This document shows positions 51,061 through 59,711 of a DNA stretch of 64,000 bases, one piece after another; positions within the stretch are counted from its first letter, which is position 1, and every line of letters begins with the position of its first letter. Location: assembly GCA_035540495.1 (NCBI GenBank), contig DATLGL010000050.1:13459-77458 (forward strand), read 5' to 3'. The notes under the pieces were generated by a model. The model made no database searches. It was not told where the DNA came from and saw nothing but the letters and a program-made list of their open reading frames with translations. The position numbers were made by a program, and so were the translations under genes. Origin of the DNA: DASVEG01 sp035540495 (GTDB lineage Bacteria > Actinomycetota > Acidimicrobiia > Acidimicrobiales > CADCTF01).

Positions 51061-52127
51061 CCACCCGCGTCCTCATGACGGCCGACACCGTCGGCGGCGT
51101 CTGGACCTACGCCCTCGATCTCGTCGACGCGCTGGCGCCCTTCGGGATCGAGGTCCACCTGGCCACGATGGGTCGTCGGATGACGCGCGACCAGCGCATG
51201 GCAGCACGCTCGTCCGCCGTCGTCGACGTGATCGAGAGTGACTACGCCCTCGAGTGGATGGCCGACCCGTGGCACGACGTCGACCGCGCCGGCGAGTGGC
51301 TCCTCGACCTCGAAGATCACCTACGTCCCGACGTCGTGCACCTCAACGGTTACGCCCACGGGGTGCTGCCGTGGCGAGCGCCGACGATCTGCGTTGCCCA
51401 CTCCGACGTGCTGTCGTGGTGGCACGCGGTGCACGGCGTGGCCGCGCCCGCGGCCGACTGGCACGAGTACCGCCGTCGGGTCGGAGCGGGCGTCGAAGCA
51501 GCCGGCGAGCTCGTCGCCCCCACGGGAGCGGTCGCCGACGACATGCGCCGGTGGTACGGCAGGCGCCCGCGCGTGATCCACAACGGCCGCGCCGACACGT
51601 GGTTGCGCCACGACGTGCGGGCCGAGCCGGTCATCCTCGGCGCCGGCCGGGTGTGGGACGAGGCCAAGAACCTCGCTGCGCTCGATCGCGTCGCGCCACG
51701 CCTGCCGTGGCCCGTCGTCATCGCGGGCGAGGGTGACGGCGACGGAGGGGTCGCCGGGCGCTTCCTCGGCCGCGTGCCGTTCGAGGAGCTCGCGGAGTGG
51801 CTCGCTGTCGCGTCGCTCTTCGTCGCCCCGGCTCGGTACGAGCCGTTCGGACTCGGTCCGCTCGAAGCCGCCATGGCCGGGTGCGCGCTCGTGCTCGGCG
51901 ACATCCCGAGCCTCCGCGAGGTGTGGGACGACGCCGCCGTGTTCGTCGATCCGGACGACGACGACGCGCTCGTGGCAGCCATCCGCTCGCTCGTCGACGA
52001 CCAGGCCCGCCGCGACGTCTTCACGTCGAAGGCGCTCGACCGCGCGTCGCTCTTCCGCTCGTCGCGCATGGCGGCCGCGTACGCCGACGTCTACGGACGC
52101 CTGACCGCAAAGGCAGTCGCCTCGTGA
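51057..52127 (+). CDS. GT4-family glycosyltransferase
   Basis: The 356-residue GT-B transferase has TADTVGGVWTYALDLVDALA, DVVHLNGYAHGVLPWRAPTICVAHSD, VIHNGRADTWLR, and the C-terminal donor motif APARYEPFGLGPLEAAMAGCALVLGDIPSLREVW (the EX7E pattern). It is the only clearly GT4 enzyme of the cluster. GTG 51057 overlaps the preceding gene. Acceptor and sugar unknown. Confidence 0.88.
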   Translation: MTTRVLMTADTVGGVWTYALDLVDALAPFGIEVHLATMGRRMTRDQRMAARSSAVVDVIESDYALEWMADPWHDVDRAGEWLLDLEDHLRPDVVHLNGYAHGVLPWRAPTICVAHSDVLSWWHAVHGVAAPAADWHEYRRRVGAGVEAAGELVAPTGAVADDMRRWYGRRPRVIHNGRADTWLRHDVRAEPVILGAGRVWDEAKNLAALDRVAPRLPWPVVIAGEGDGDGGVAGRFLGRVPFEELAEWLAVASLFVAPARYEPFGLGPLEAAMAGCALVLGDIPSLREVWDDAAVFVDPDDDDALVAAIRSLVDDQARRDVFTSKALDRASLFRSSRMAAAYADVYGRLTAKAVAS

Positions 52128-53227
52128 AGATCGCCATCTTCTGCCACTCGCTCGTCTCCGACTGGAACCACGGCAACGCGCACTTCCTCCGGGGGGTCGT
52201 CGCCGACCTCCTCGGCCGGGGTCATGAGGTCGAGGTCTTCGAACCGGTCGACGCGTGGAGCCGGGCGAACCTCGTCGCCCAGCACGGCACCGCCGCGATC
52301 GACGACATCTACGACGCGTTCCCGTGGATGCGGTCGACCGTGTACGACCCGCGGCAGGTCGAGGTGGGCGACCTCGCCGACGGCGCCGACCTCGTGCTCG
52401 TCCACGAGTGGAACGAACCGGAGGTGATCGCCGCCCTCGGCAGGCACAAGGCTGCCGGCGGGTACCGGCTGCTCTTCCACGACACCCACCACCGGGCCGT
52501 CACCGCCCCGGACGAGATGGCGCGCTTCGACCTTCGCCACTACGACGGCGTGCTCGCGTTCGGCCAGGTGCTGCGCGACCTCTACATCGAGCGCTGCTGG
52601 GCCGACAGAGCGTGGACGTGGCACGAAGCGGCCGACGTCCGCACGTTCCACCCGATCGACGGCGTCGCCCGGCGCGGCGACCTCGTCTGGATCGGCAACT
52701 GGGGAGACGGCGAGCGCACCAAGGAACTGCACACGTTCCTCCTCGGGCCGGTCCACCGCCTCGGCCTCGCCGCAAACGTCTACGGCGTCCGCTATCCCGA
52801 CGACGCGAAGAACGCGTTGAAGGAAGCCGGGATCCGGTACGGCGGGTGGCGGCCGAACCACCGCGCGCCAGGTGCCTTCGCAGCGCACGGGGTCACCGTG
52901 CACGTACCGAGGCGTCCGTACGTCGAAGCGCTGCCGGGGATCCCGACCATCCGTCCGTTCGAAGCGCTGGCGTGCGGGATCCCGCTCGTGTGCTCGCCGT
53001 GGGACGACGCGGAGCACCTCTTCTCGCCCGGCAAGGACTTCCTCGTCGCGCGGAACAGCGACGAGATGGAACGTCACCTCGACGACATCCTCCACGACCC
53101 CGACCTGGCGCAGTCGCTGCGGGAGCACGGCCTGCGCACGATCACCGAGCGACACACATGCGGCCACCGCGTCGACGAGCTGCTCGGGATCCACGACGAA
53201 CTGACGACGGGAGCAACCCATGGCTGA
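52124..53227 (+). CDS. CgeB-like glycosyltransferase (first of three)
   Basis: The 367-residue GT-B-like protein begins KIAIFCHSLVSDWNHGNAHFLRGVVADLL and shows LVLVHEWNEPEVI, LLFHDTHHRAVT, LVWIGNWGDGER and the C-terminal PTIRPFEALACGIPLVCSPWDDAEHLF of the PF13524-type transferase domain. It is the most divergent of three tandem relatives. Similar proteins glycosylate spore-coat or cell-surface components. GTG 52124 overlaps the previous stop; the end overlaps the next gene by 8 bases. Confidence 0.82.
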   Translation: MKIAIFCHSLVSDWNHGNAHFLRGVVADLLGRGHEVEVFEPVDAWSRANLVAQHGTAAIDDIYDAFPWMRSTVYDPRQVEVGDLADGADLVLVHEWNEPEVIAALGRHKAAGGYRLLFHDTHHRAVTAPDEMARFDLRHYDGVLAFGQVLRDLYIERCWADRAWTWHEAADVRTFHPIDGVARRGDLVWIGNWGDGERTKELHTFLLGPVHRLGLAANVYGVRYPDDAKNALKEAGIRYGGWRPNHRAPGAFAAHGVTVHVPRRPYVEALPGIPTIRPFEALACGIPLVCSPWDDAEHLFSPGKDFLVARNSDEMERHLDDILHDPDLAQSLREHGLRTITERHTCGHRVDELLGIHDELTTGATHG

Positions 53228-54320
53228 CGGACTCGACATCGCCTTCTTCGGATCGAGCATCGTCTCGTCCTGGTGGAACGGCGCGTGCACCTACTACCGC
53301 GGCATCATCCGCGGTCTGCACGCCCACGGCCATCGCGTGACGTTCTACGAACCGATCGCGTACGAGCGGCAGGAGCACCGCGACATCGCAGATCCGGACT
53401 ACTGCGACGTCGTCATCTATCCCGCTGACGACGAGCGCCAGGTCCGGAAGACCGTCGACCTCGCGGCGCGCGCCGACGTCGTGGTGAAGACGAGCGGCGT
53501 CGGCGTGTTCGACGACGTGCTCGAAGACGCCGTCGCGCACGTGGGCGACCACCACACGACACGCATCTTCTGGGACGTCGACGCACCCGCGACGCTGTCG
53601 CGCGTCGAAGGCGATCGCTCCGACCCGTTCCGGCGGGTGCTGCCGGAGTACGACATGGTGCTCACCTACGGCGGAGGCGATCCCGTCGTCGATCGGTACA
53701 CGCGGCTCGGAGCCCGCGAGGTCGTCGTGGTGTACAACGCGCTGGATCCGACGACGCACCACGCCGTGCCGCGCGATCCGCGGTTCGACGCCGACTGCGC
53801 GCTGCTCGCCAACCGGCTCCCCGATCGAGAAGCCCGCATCGACGAGTTCTTCTTCCGTGCGGCATCGCTCCTGCCGGAACGGACGTTCCTCCTCGGCGGC
53901 AACGGCTGGCAAGACAAGGCCATGCCGCCGAACGTCCGCTGGATCGGCCACGTCGGGACGGACGACCACAACGCGTTCAACTGCACGCCTCGCACCGTGC
54001 TCAACGTGACCCGCGACAGCATGGTCGCCAACGGCTGGTCGCCGGCGACCCGCGTGTTCGAAGCGGCAGGCGCCGGCGCATGCCTCATCACCGACGCGTG
54101 GGACGGCATCGACGAGTTCCTCGCGCCCTACGCCGAGGTGCTCGTCGCGCACGACGGTGCCGATGTCGCGAGGTGCGTCGACACGATCGACGCGTCGCAC
54201 GCGCAGGCGATCGGTGCCCGCGCCGCGGCTCGCGTCCTGAGCGAGCACACCTACGACCACCGGGCCGCGCAGCTCGACCGGCTCCTGCGGTCTCGGGTTC
54301 GAGCGGGAGCGGCGGCGTGA
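53220..54320 (+). CDS. CgeB-like glycosyltransferase (second of three)
   Basis: The 366-residue protein opens DIAFFGSSIVSSWWNGACTYYRGIIRGL and carries TRIFWDVDAPATLSR, MVLTYGGGDPVVDRY and the donor-domain LNVTRDSMVANGWSPATRVFEAAG. This last motif is almost the same as LNVTRADMIAAGWSPSVRLFEAAA in the following gene, so the two are recent tandem paralogues. The conserved Trp-Asn near the N-terminus (SSWWNG, DWNHGN, SSWGNG) is shared by all three. Sugar and acceptor unknown. Confidence 0.82.
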   Translation: MADGLDIAFFGSSIVSSWWNGACTYYRGIIRGLHAHGHRVTFYEPIAYERQEHRDIADPDYCDVVIYPADDERQVRKTVDLAARADVVVKTSGVGVFDDVLEDAVAHVGDHHTTRIFWDVDAPATLSRVEGDRSDPFRRVLPEYDMVLTYGGGDPVVDRYTRLGAREVVVVYNALDPTTHHAVPRDPRFDADCALLANRLPDREARIDEFFFRAASLLPERTFLLGGNGWQDKAMPPNVRWIGHVGTDDHNAFNCTPRTVLNVTRDSMVANGWSPATRVFEAAGAGACLITDAWDGIDEFLAPYAEVLVAHDGADVARCVDTIDASHAQAIGARAAARVLSEHTYDHRAAQLDRLLRSRVRAGAAA

Positions 54321-55378
54321 AGGTCGTCGTCCTCGGCCTGTCGATCACGTCGTCGTGGGGCAACGGCCACGCCACGAACTTCCGTGCCCTGCAGCGAGCG
54401 CTCGTGGCGCGCGGCCACGACGTGCTCTTCCTCGAGCGCGACAAGCCGTGGTACGCCTCGAACCGTGACCTGCCGAACCCTCCGTGGGGCCGGACGGAGC
54501 TCTACGACTCCGTCGACGATCTGCAGGATCGCTTCGCCGGTGAGATCTCCTCAGCCGACCTCGTGATCGTGGGCTCCTACGTCCCGGACGGGGTCGAGGT
54601 CGCGCGGTGGGTGACGTCGGCGACCGGCGGCAGCGTCGCCTTCTACGACATCGACACGCCGGTGACGGTCGCAGCCGCCGAGCGGGGCGAGTGCGAGTAC
54701 CTCACGCCCGACGTGATCCCGCTGTTCGACACCTACCTGTCGTTCACGGGCGGCCCGACGCTCGATCGACTCGAGCAGCAGTACGGCGCCCGCCGCGCGT
54801 TGGCGTTCCACTGCCTGGTCGACGCCGACGCCTACCGCCCCCGCGACGTCGCCATCACGTGGGACCTCGGCTACCTCGGCACCTACAGCGACGACCGTCA
54901 GCCGACGGTCGAGCGTCTGTTGATCGAGCCCGCACGGCGCCGTCCGGATCTTCGGTTCGTCGTCGCAGGGCCCCAGTACCCCGACTCGATCGACTGGCCC
55001 GACAACGTCGAACGGATCGACCACCTCCCGCCGTCGGAGCATCCGGCCTTCTACGCGGCGCAGCGCTTCACCCTCAACGTCACGCGCGCCGACATGATCG
55101 CGGCCGGCTGGTCGCCGAGCGTTCGCTTGTTCGAGGCCGCTGCGTGCGGCGTGCCGGTGATCTCGGATCGGTGGGAAGGCATCGAGACGTTCTTCGATCC
55201 GCGCTCCGAGATGGTGCTGGCCGACACGGCCGACGATGTCGTCGCCGCGCTCGACGGGATCGACGACGAGCGGCGGCGCGCCATGGGTGCTGCTGCTCGC
55301 GCGCGTGTCCTCGACCGTGACACCGCCGAACATCGCGCGGCCACCCTCGAGGAGCTGGTGGGGGAGCGCGTCGCGTGA
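54317..55378 (+). CDS. CgeB-like glycosyltransferase (third of three)
   Basis: The 353-residue protein begins KVVVLGLSITSSWGNGHATNFRALQRAL and contains VAFYDIDTPVTVAAAERGE, TYLSFTGGPTLDRLEQQYG, LGYLGTYSDDRQPTVERLLI and the PF13524-like end LNVTRADMIAAGWSPSVRLFEAAACGVPVIS. It is a paralogue of the gene before it. Start GTG 54317 overlaps the previous stop. The two adjacent copies suggest sequential addition of similar sugars. Confidence 0.84.
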   Translation: MKVVVLGLSITSSWGNGHATNFRALQRALVARGHDVLFLERDKPWYASNRDLPNPPWGRTELYDSVDDLQDRFAGEISSADLVIVGSYVPDGVEVARWVTSATGGSVAFYDIDTPVTVAAAERGECEYLTPDVIPLFDTYLSFTGGPTLDRLEQQYGARRALAFHCLVDADAYRPRDVAITWDLGYLGTYSDDRQPTVERLLIEPARRRPDLRFVVAGPQYPDSIDWPDNVERIDHLPPSEHPAFYAAQRFTLNVTRADMIAAGWSPSVRLFEAAACGVPVISDRWEGIETFFDPRSEMVLADTADDVVAALDGIDDERRRAMGAAARARVLDRDTAEHRAATLEELVGERVA

Positions 55379-56190
55379 CGCTGCAGTCGATGGGCGCGGA
55401 GGTGGTCGACGAGGAGATCGCCGAGTTCGCGCCGTGGTTCCACAACCTCCACCTCCCTGACGGGAGGCAGACCGCGCCCGACCACCCGCTCGGCGACTTC
55501 CCCAGCTTCAAGTGGGAGCAGATCGCGCCGTCGCTCGGGAACGACCTCACCGGTCAGCGTGCGCTCGACATCGGGTGCAACGCCGGCTTCTACACCTTCG
55601 AGCTCGCACGGCGGGGCGCCGCCGTCGTGGCGATCGACCACGACGAGCACTACCTCCGACAGGCCAGGTGGGCCGCGAGTCAGCTCGAGGTCGATGACCG
55701 GGTCGAGTTCAGGAAGATGGGCGTGTACGAGCTCGCGCACGCCGCAGACGAGTCGTTCGACCTCGTGCTGTTCATGGGCGTGCTGTACCACCTGCGGCAT
55801 CCGCTGCTGGCGCTCGACATCGTGAGCGAGCGGCTACGGGTCGGCGGTCGGCTGGTCTTCCAGACACTCACGTTGCCCGGCGACGAACGGGTCGTGCCGC
55901 CTCCCGACCTTCGACTCAGCGAGCGGCCACGCCTCCTCGAGCCGGGGTCGCCGGTGATGGCCTTCATCGAGCACCGCATGGCGGACGATCCCACCAACTG
56001 GTGGCTCGCCAACGCGGCGGCTTGCGAAGCGATGCTTCGAAGCGCCGGGTTCCGCGTCGTCCGAGAGGTGGCGCACGAGACGTGGCTCTGCGAGAAGGTC
56101 GCGGCCGACCTGCACCGTGCCGAGCTCGACGCGGCGACGGGACGGTCAACCGCAGCAGGCTCAGCGCCTCAGGTGCCGGCGACCTCGTAG
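55375..56190 (+). CDS. Class I SAM-dependent methyltransferase (CmoB-like, TIGR04290-type)
   Basis: The 271-residue protein has EFAPWFHNLHLPDGRQTAPDHPLGDFPSFKWEQI, motif I ALDIGCNAGFYTFELARRGA, motif post-I AIDHDEHYLRQARWAA, and VLFMGVLYHLRHPLLALDIV. This Trp/His-rich opening resembles CmoB-like methyltransferases found in glycan gene clusters. It would methylate a sugar or cap the glycan. It closes the overlapping nine-gene run; its last 22 bases overlap the opposing adenylate cyclase gene. Confidence 0.85.
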   Translation: MTLQSMGAEVVDEEIAEFAPWFHNLHLPDGRQTAPDHPLGDFPSFKWEQIAPSLGNDLTGQRALDIGCNAGFYTFELARRGAAVVAIDHDEHYLRQARWAASQLEVDDRVEFRKMGVYELAHAADESFDLVLFMGVLYHLRHPLLALDIVSERLRVGGRLVFQTLTLPGDERVVPPPDLRLSERPRLLEPGSPVMAFIEHRMADDPTNWWLANAAACEAMLRSAGFRVVREVAHETWLCEKVAADLHRAELDAATGRSTAAGSAPQVPATS

Positions 56191-57464
56191 AGGCGCCACT
56201 CGCCGGGGACGCCCTTGAGCTCGTGGGTCCCACGGTCGATGAACTCGATCCCCGAGCCGGTCACGAGATCGCGCACCGTCTGACTCACCCACACCGTGCT
56301 GGGCGCGGCAGCCGACTCCACCCGCTTCGCGAGGTGCACCGCGATACCGGCGATGTCAGCGGAGCGCACCTCGACCTCGCCGGTGTGGAGGCCCGCGCGG
56401 ATCTCCACACCGAGGAGCTCAGCGCGTTCGACGACCGCCGCAGCGCACCGCACCGCGCGAGCGGGGCCGTCGAAGGTCGCGAGCACGCCGTCGCCGGTCG
56501 ACTTCACGAGCGTCCCCCGGTGCTGTCGGAGCAACCGCGTCGCTTCCGATTCGAGTCGTTCGAGCTCGGCGCGCCACTTGGCATCGCCGATCCGCGCGGC
56601 CCGGCCGGTCGAGTCGACGACATCGGTGAACAGCACGGTGGCGAGCACCCTGTCGGGCTCCACCGACCGCACCTCCCCGGTGAGGAACTCCTCGACGATG
56701 TTGCACTCGGCGTGCCACTCCTCGACCGTCGTCGGAAGGTGCGAGTCGCCCGCCAGCTCCACGAGACGAGCCCCCTCGATCGCCGCGGCCAGGTCGCGCC
56801 CGGCTTCGATGGGCACGACCGGGTCGCCGGTGCGGTGCAGCACGAGCGTGGGCACACGGATCACGTCGACGGCCGCCCTCACGTCCGTGCGCGCGTTGAG
56901 ACGAAGGATCTCGGCCGCTCCTCGGGGCGTCGCCGAGCTGCGCTCGTAGCGCGCGGCCCACTCTCGGTCGACCGATGGATCGAAGAACTGCATCACCGTG
57001 CCCGAGCCCCAGTAACGCTCGACGAGGTCGAGCTGCGCCTCGAGGTCGGGCCGGTCGACGGCGACGTGCCACGTCGCGCCGAGCACGAGTGCCGACACCC
57101 GCTCGGGGTACGTAGCCGCGAACAGCATCGCCAACGGACCGCCCTCGGAGTACGCCATGATCGCCGCCCGCTCCGACCCCGCTGCGTCCATCACCGCTCG
57201 GATGTCGTCCATTCGTTCCTCGAGCGTCGGCACCGACGTCGTGCGGTCGGACAGACCGGTGTTCCGCTTGTCGAACTCGATCACCCGCGCGAACGACCCC
57301 CACCGCGCCGCGACCTCGCTGCGCCCGGGATCCTCCCAGGCCAGATCGAGGTGGCTGACGAAGCCGGGCACGAAGACGAGGTCGAACGCGCCGGCGCCGA
57401 AGACCTGGTACGCGATGTTGAGCTCCCCCGACTTCGCGTACCGAGTACGCGGCGCCCCCGGCAT
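56169..57464 (-). CDS. Alpha/beta-hydrolase fused to class III adenylate/guanylate cyclase
   Basis: The 431-residue protein has an N-terminal alpha/beta hydrolase (about 10-265) with the nucleophile elbow AYSEGGPLAML (Ser), an acid in HRTGDPVVP and His in AGDSHLP, then a class III cyclase domain with VLFTDVVDSTGRAARIGD (metal Asp), LVKSTGDGVLATFDGPARAV (second metal Asp) and LHTGEVEVRSADIAGIAVHLAKRV. ATG 57464 is preferred over GTG 57500, which lies inside a CIRCE operator. It is divergent from groEL, so both may respond to HrcA. Probably a cAMP-producing enzyme gated by a ligand-binding hydrolase domain. Confidence 0.88.
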   Translation of the reverse strand: MPGAPRTRYAKSGELNIAYQVFGAGAFDLVFVPGFVSHLDLAWEDPGRSEVAARWGSFARVIEFDKRNTGLSDRTTSVPTLEERMDDIRAVMDAAGSERAAIMAYSEGGPLAMLFAATYPERVSALVLGATWHVAVDRPDLEAQLDLVERYWGSGTVMQFFDPSVDREWAARYERSSATPRGAAEILRLNARTDVRAAVDVIRVPTLVLHRTGDPVVPIEAGRDLAAAIEGARLVELAGDSHLPTTVEEWHAECNIVEEFLTGEVRSVEPDRVLATVLFTDVVDSTGRAARIGDAKWRAELERLESEATRLLRQHRGTLVKSTGDGVLATFDGPARAVRCAAAVVERAELLGVEIRAGLHTGEVEVRSADIAGIAVHLAKRVESAAAPSTVWVSQTVRDLVTGSGIEFIDRGTHELKGVPGEWRLYEVAGT

Positions 57465-57489
57465 GGCGAGCAGCGTACCGAGCGGTTCG

Positions 57490-57516
57490 CTAGCACTCAC
57501 TTGCAGAGACTGCTAA
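57490..57516. promoter_or_regulatory. CIRCE element 1 (HrcA operator)
   Basis: CTAGCACTC-N9-GACTGCTAA differs from the consensus TTAGCACTC-N9-GAGTGCTAA at two positions. It is the copy nearer the cyclase gene and covers its alternative GTG start at 57500. Confidence 0.8.
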
Positions 57517-57529
57517 CGCGAGGCATGCT

Positions 57530-57556
57530 TTAGCAGTCGCAAGGTTCGAGTGCTAA
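57530..57556. promoter_or_regulatory. CIRCE element 2 (HrcA operator)
   Basis: TTAGCAGTC-N9-GAGTGCTAA matches the consensus except one base in the left arm. It lies 24 bases before the groEL start, with ACGGAGGG as ribosome-binding site between. The centres of the two elements are 40 bp apart, close to four helical turns. Confidence 0.88.
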
Positions 57557-57580
57557 CAGACCCTACGGAGGGATTGCTGC

Positions 57581-59200
<1,620 letters not shown>

Positions 59201-59222
59201 GTCCCCCTCGTAGTCTCCTCAC

Positions 59223-59711
59223 GTGAGGTTCGGAACGGCTCGCCCCTGTGCACGGGGGCGGGCCGTTCTGCTTCTCGGCGCCGCGGTCGTCGCTGCGGGT
59301 GCGTGCGCCACCGGCGACGGGAAGCAGTTGGCGGCGGCGCCGTCGACCACCGCCTCCGTGACGACGACGTCGGTTGCGCCTGCGATCGGATCGCCGCCGG
59401 CCGACCTGCCGGTGCCGATCGTGGCGCCATCGCACGGTTCGAACGTGTGGGCGGTGTACCTCGCCACCGGTCCGTCGGCCGACGATCCCGCGGTGGAGGC
59501 GGCCGTCGCCGCGGCGGAGTCCCACGGCTACTCGGCGACGGTGGGGCAGGTGAGTTGCGATGTCGGGGCGGCCGAGGCGCTCGCGACCGCTCCGAACGAC
59601 TTCGTCGTCGCGTTGTACTTCGAGAGCGAGTCCGACGCGCGCCGCTTCGCGGACGGCTACGAGCCGTCGCCGGTTGCGGTGGTGTCGGTGCAGATCATGT
59701 GCGCCGACTGA
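59223..59711 (+). CDS. Small putative lipoprotein
   Basis: The 162-residue protein has a basic start and hydrophobic segment RAVLLLGAAVVAAGAC with a lipobox Cys near 28, a Thr/Ala-rich linker, and a small alpha/beta domain (SNVWAVYLATGPSADDPAVEAAVAAAE, then FVVALYFESESDARRFADGY) with two further Cys residues (VSCDV, IMCAD). I recognise no family. The GTG start at 59223 is 22 bases after groEL, and codons 4-15 coincide with the groEL terminator hairpin, so translation from this start is uncertain; no better in-frame start precedes the signal. Confidence 0.65.
   Translation: MRFGTARPCARGRAVLLLGAAVVAAGACATGDGKQLAAAPSTTASVTTTSVAPAIGSPPADLPVPIVAPSHGSNVWAVYLATGPSADDPAVEAAVAAAESHGYSATVGQVSCDVGAAEALATAPNDFVVALYFESESDARRFADGYEPSPVAVVSVQIMCAD
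59233..59268 (+). terminator. groEL terminator hairpin inside the next coding sequence
   Basis: GAACGGCTCGCCCC (59233-59246) pairs with GGGGCGGGCCGTTC (59255-59268), one G-T pair, 8-base loop, followed by TCTGCTTCTC. It begins 32 bases after the groEL stop and overlaps the first codons of the lipoprotein gene. Confidence 0.65.

Noticed and set aside
57465..57500. GTG start of the cyclase fusion at 57500
   Set aside because: The codon is inside the spacer of CIRCE element 1 and the added 12 residues show no conservation-like pattern; ATG 57464 is preferred.
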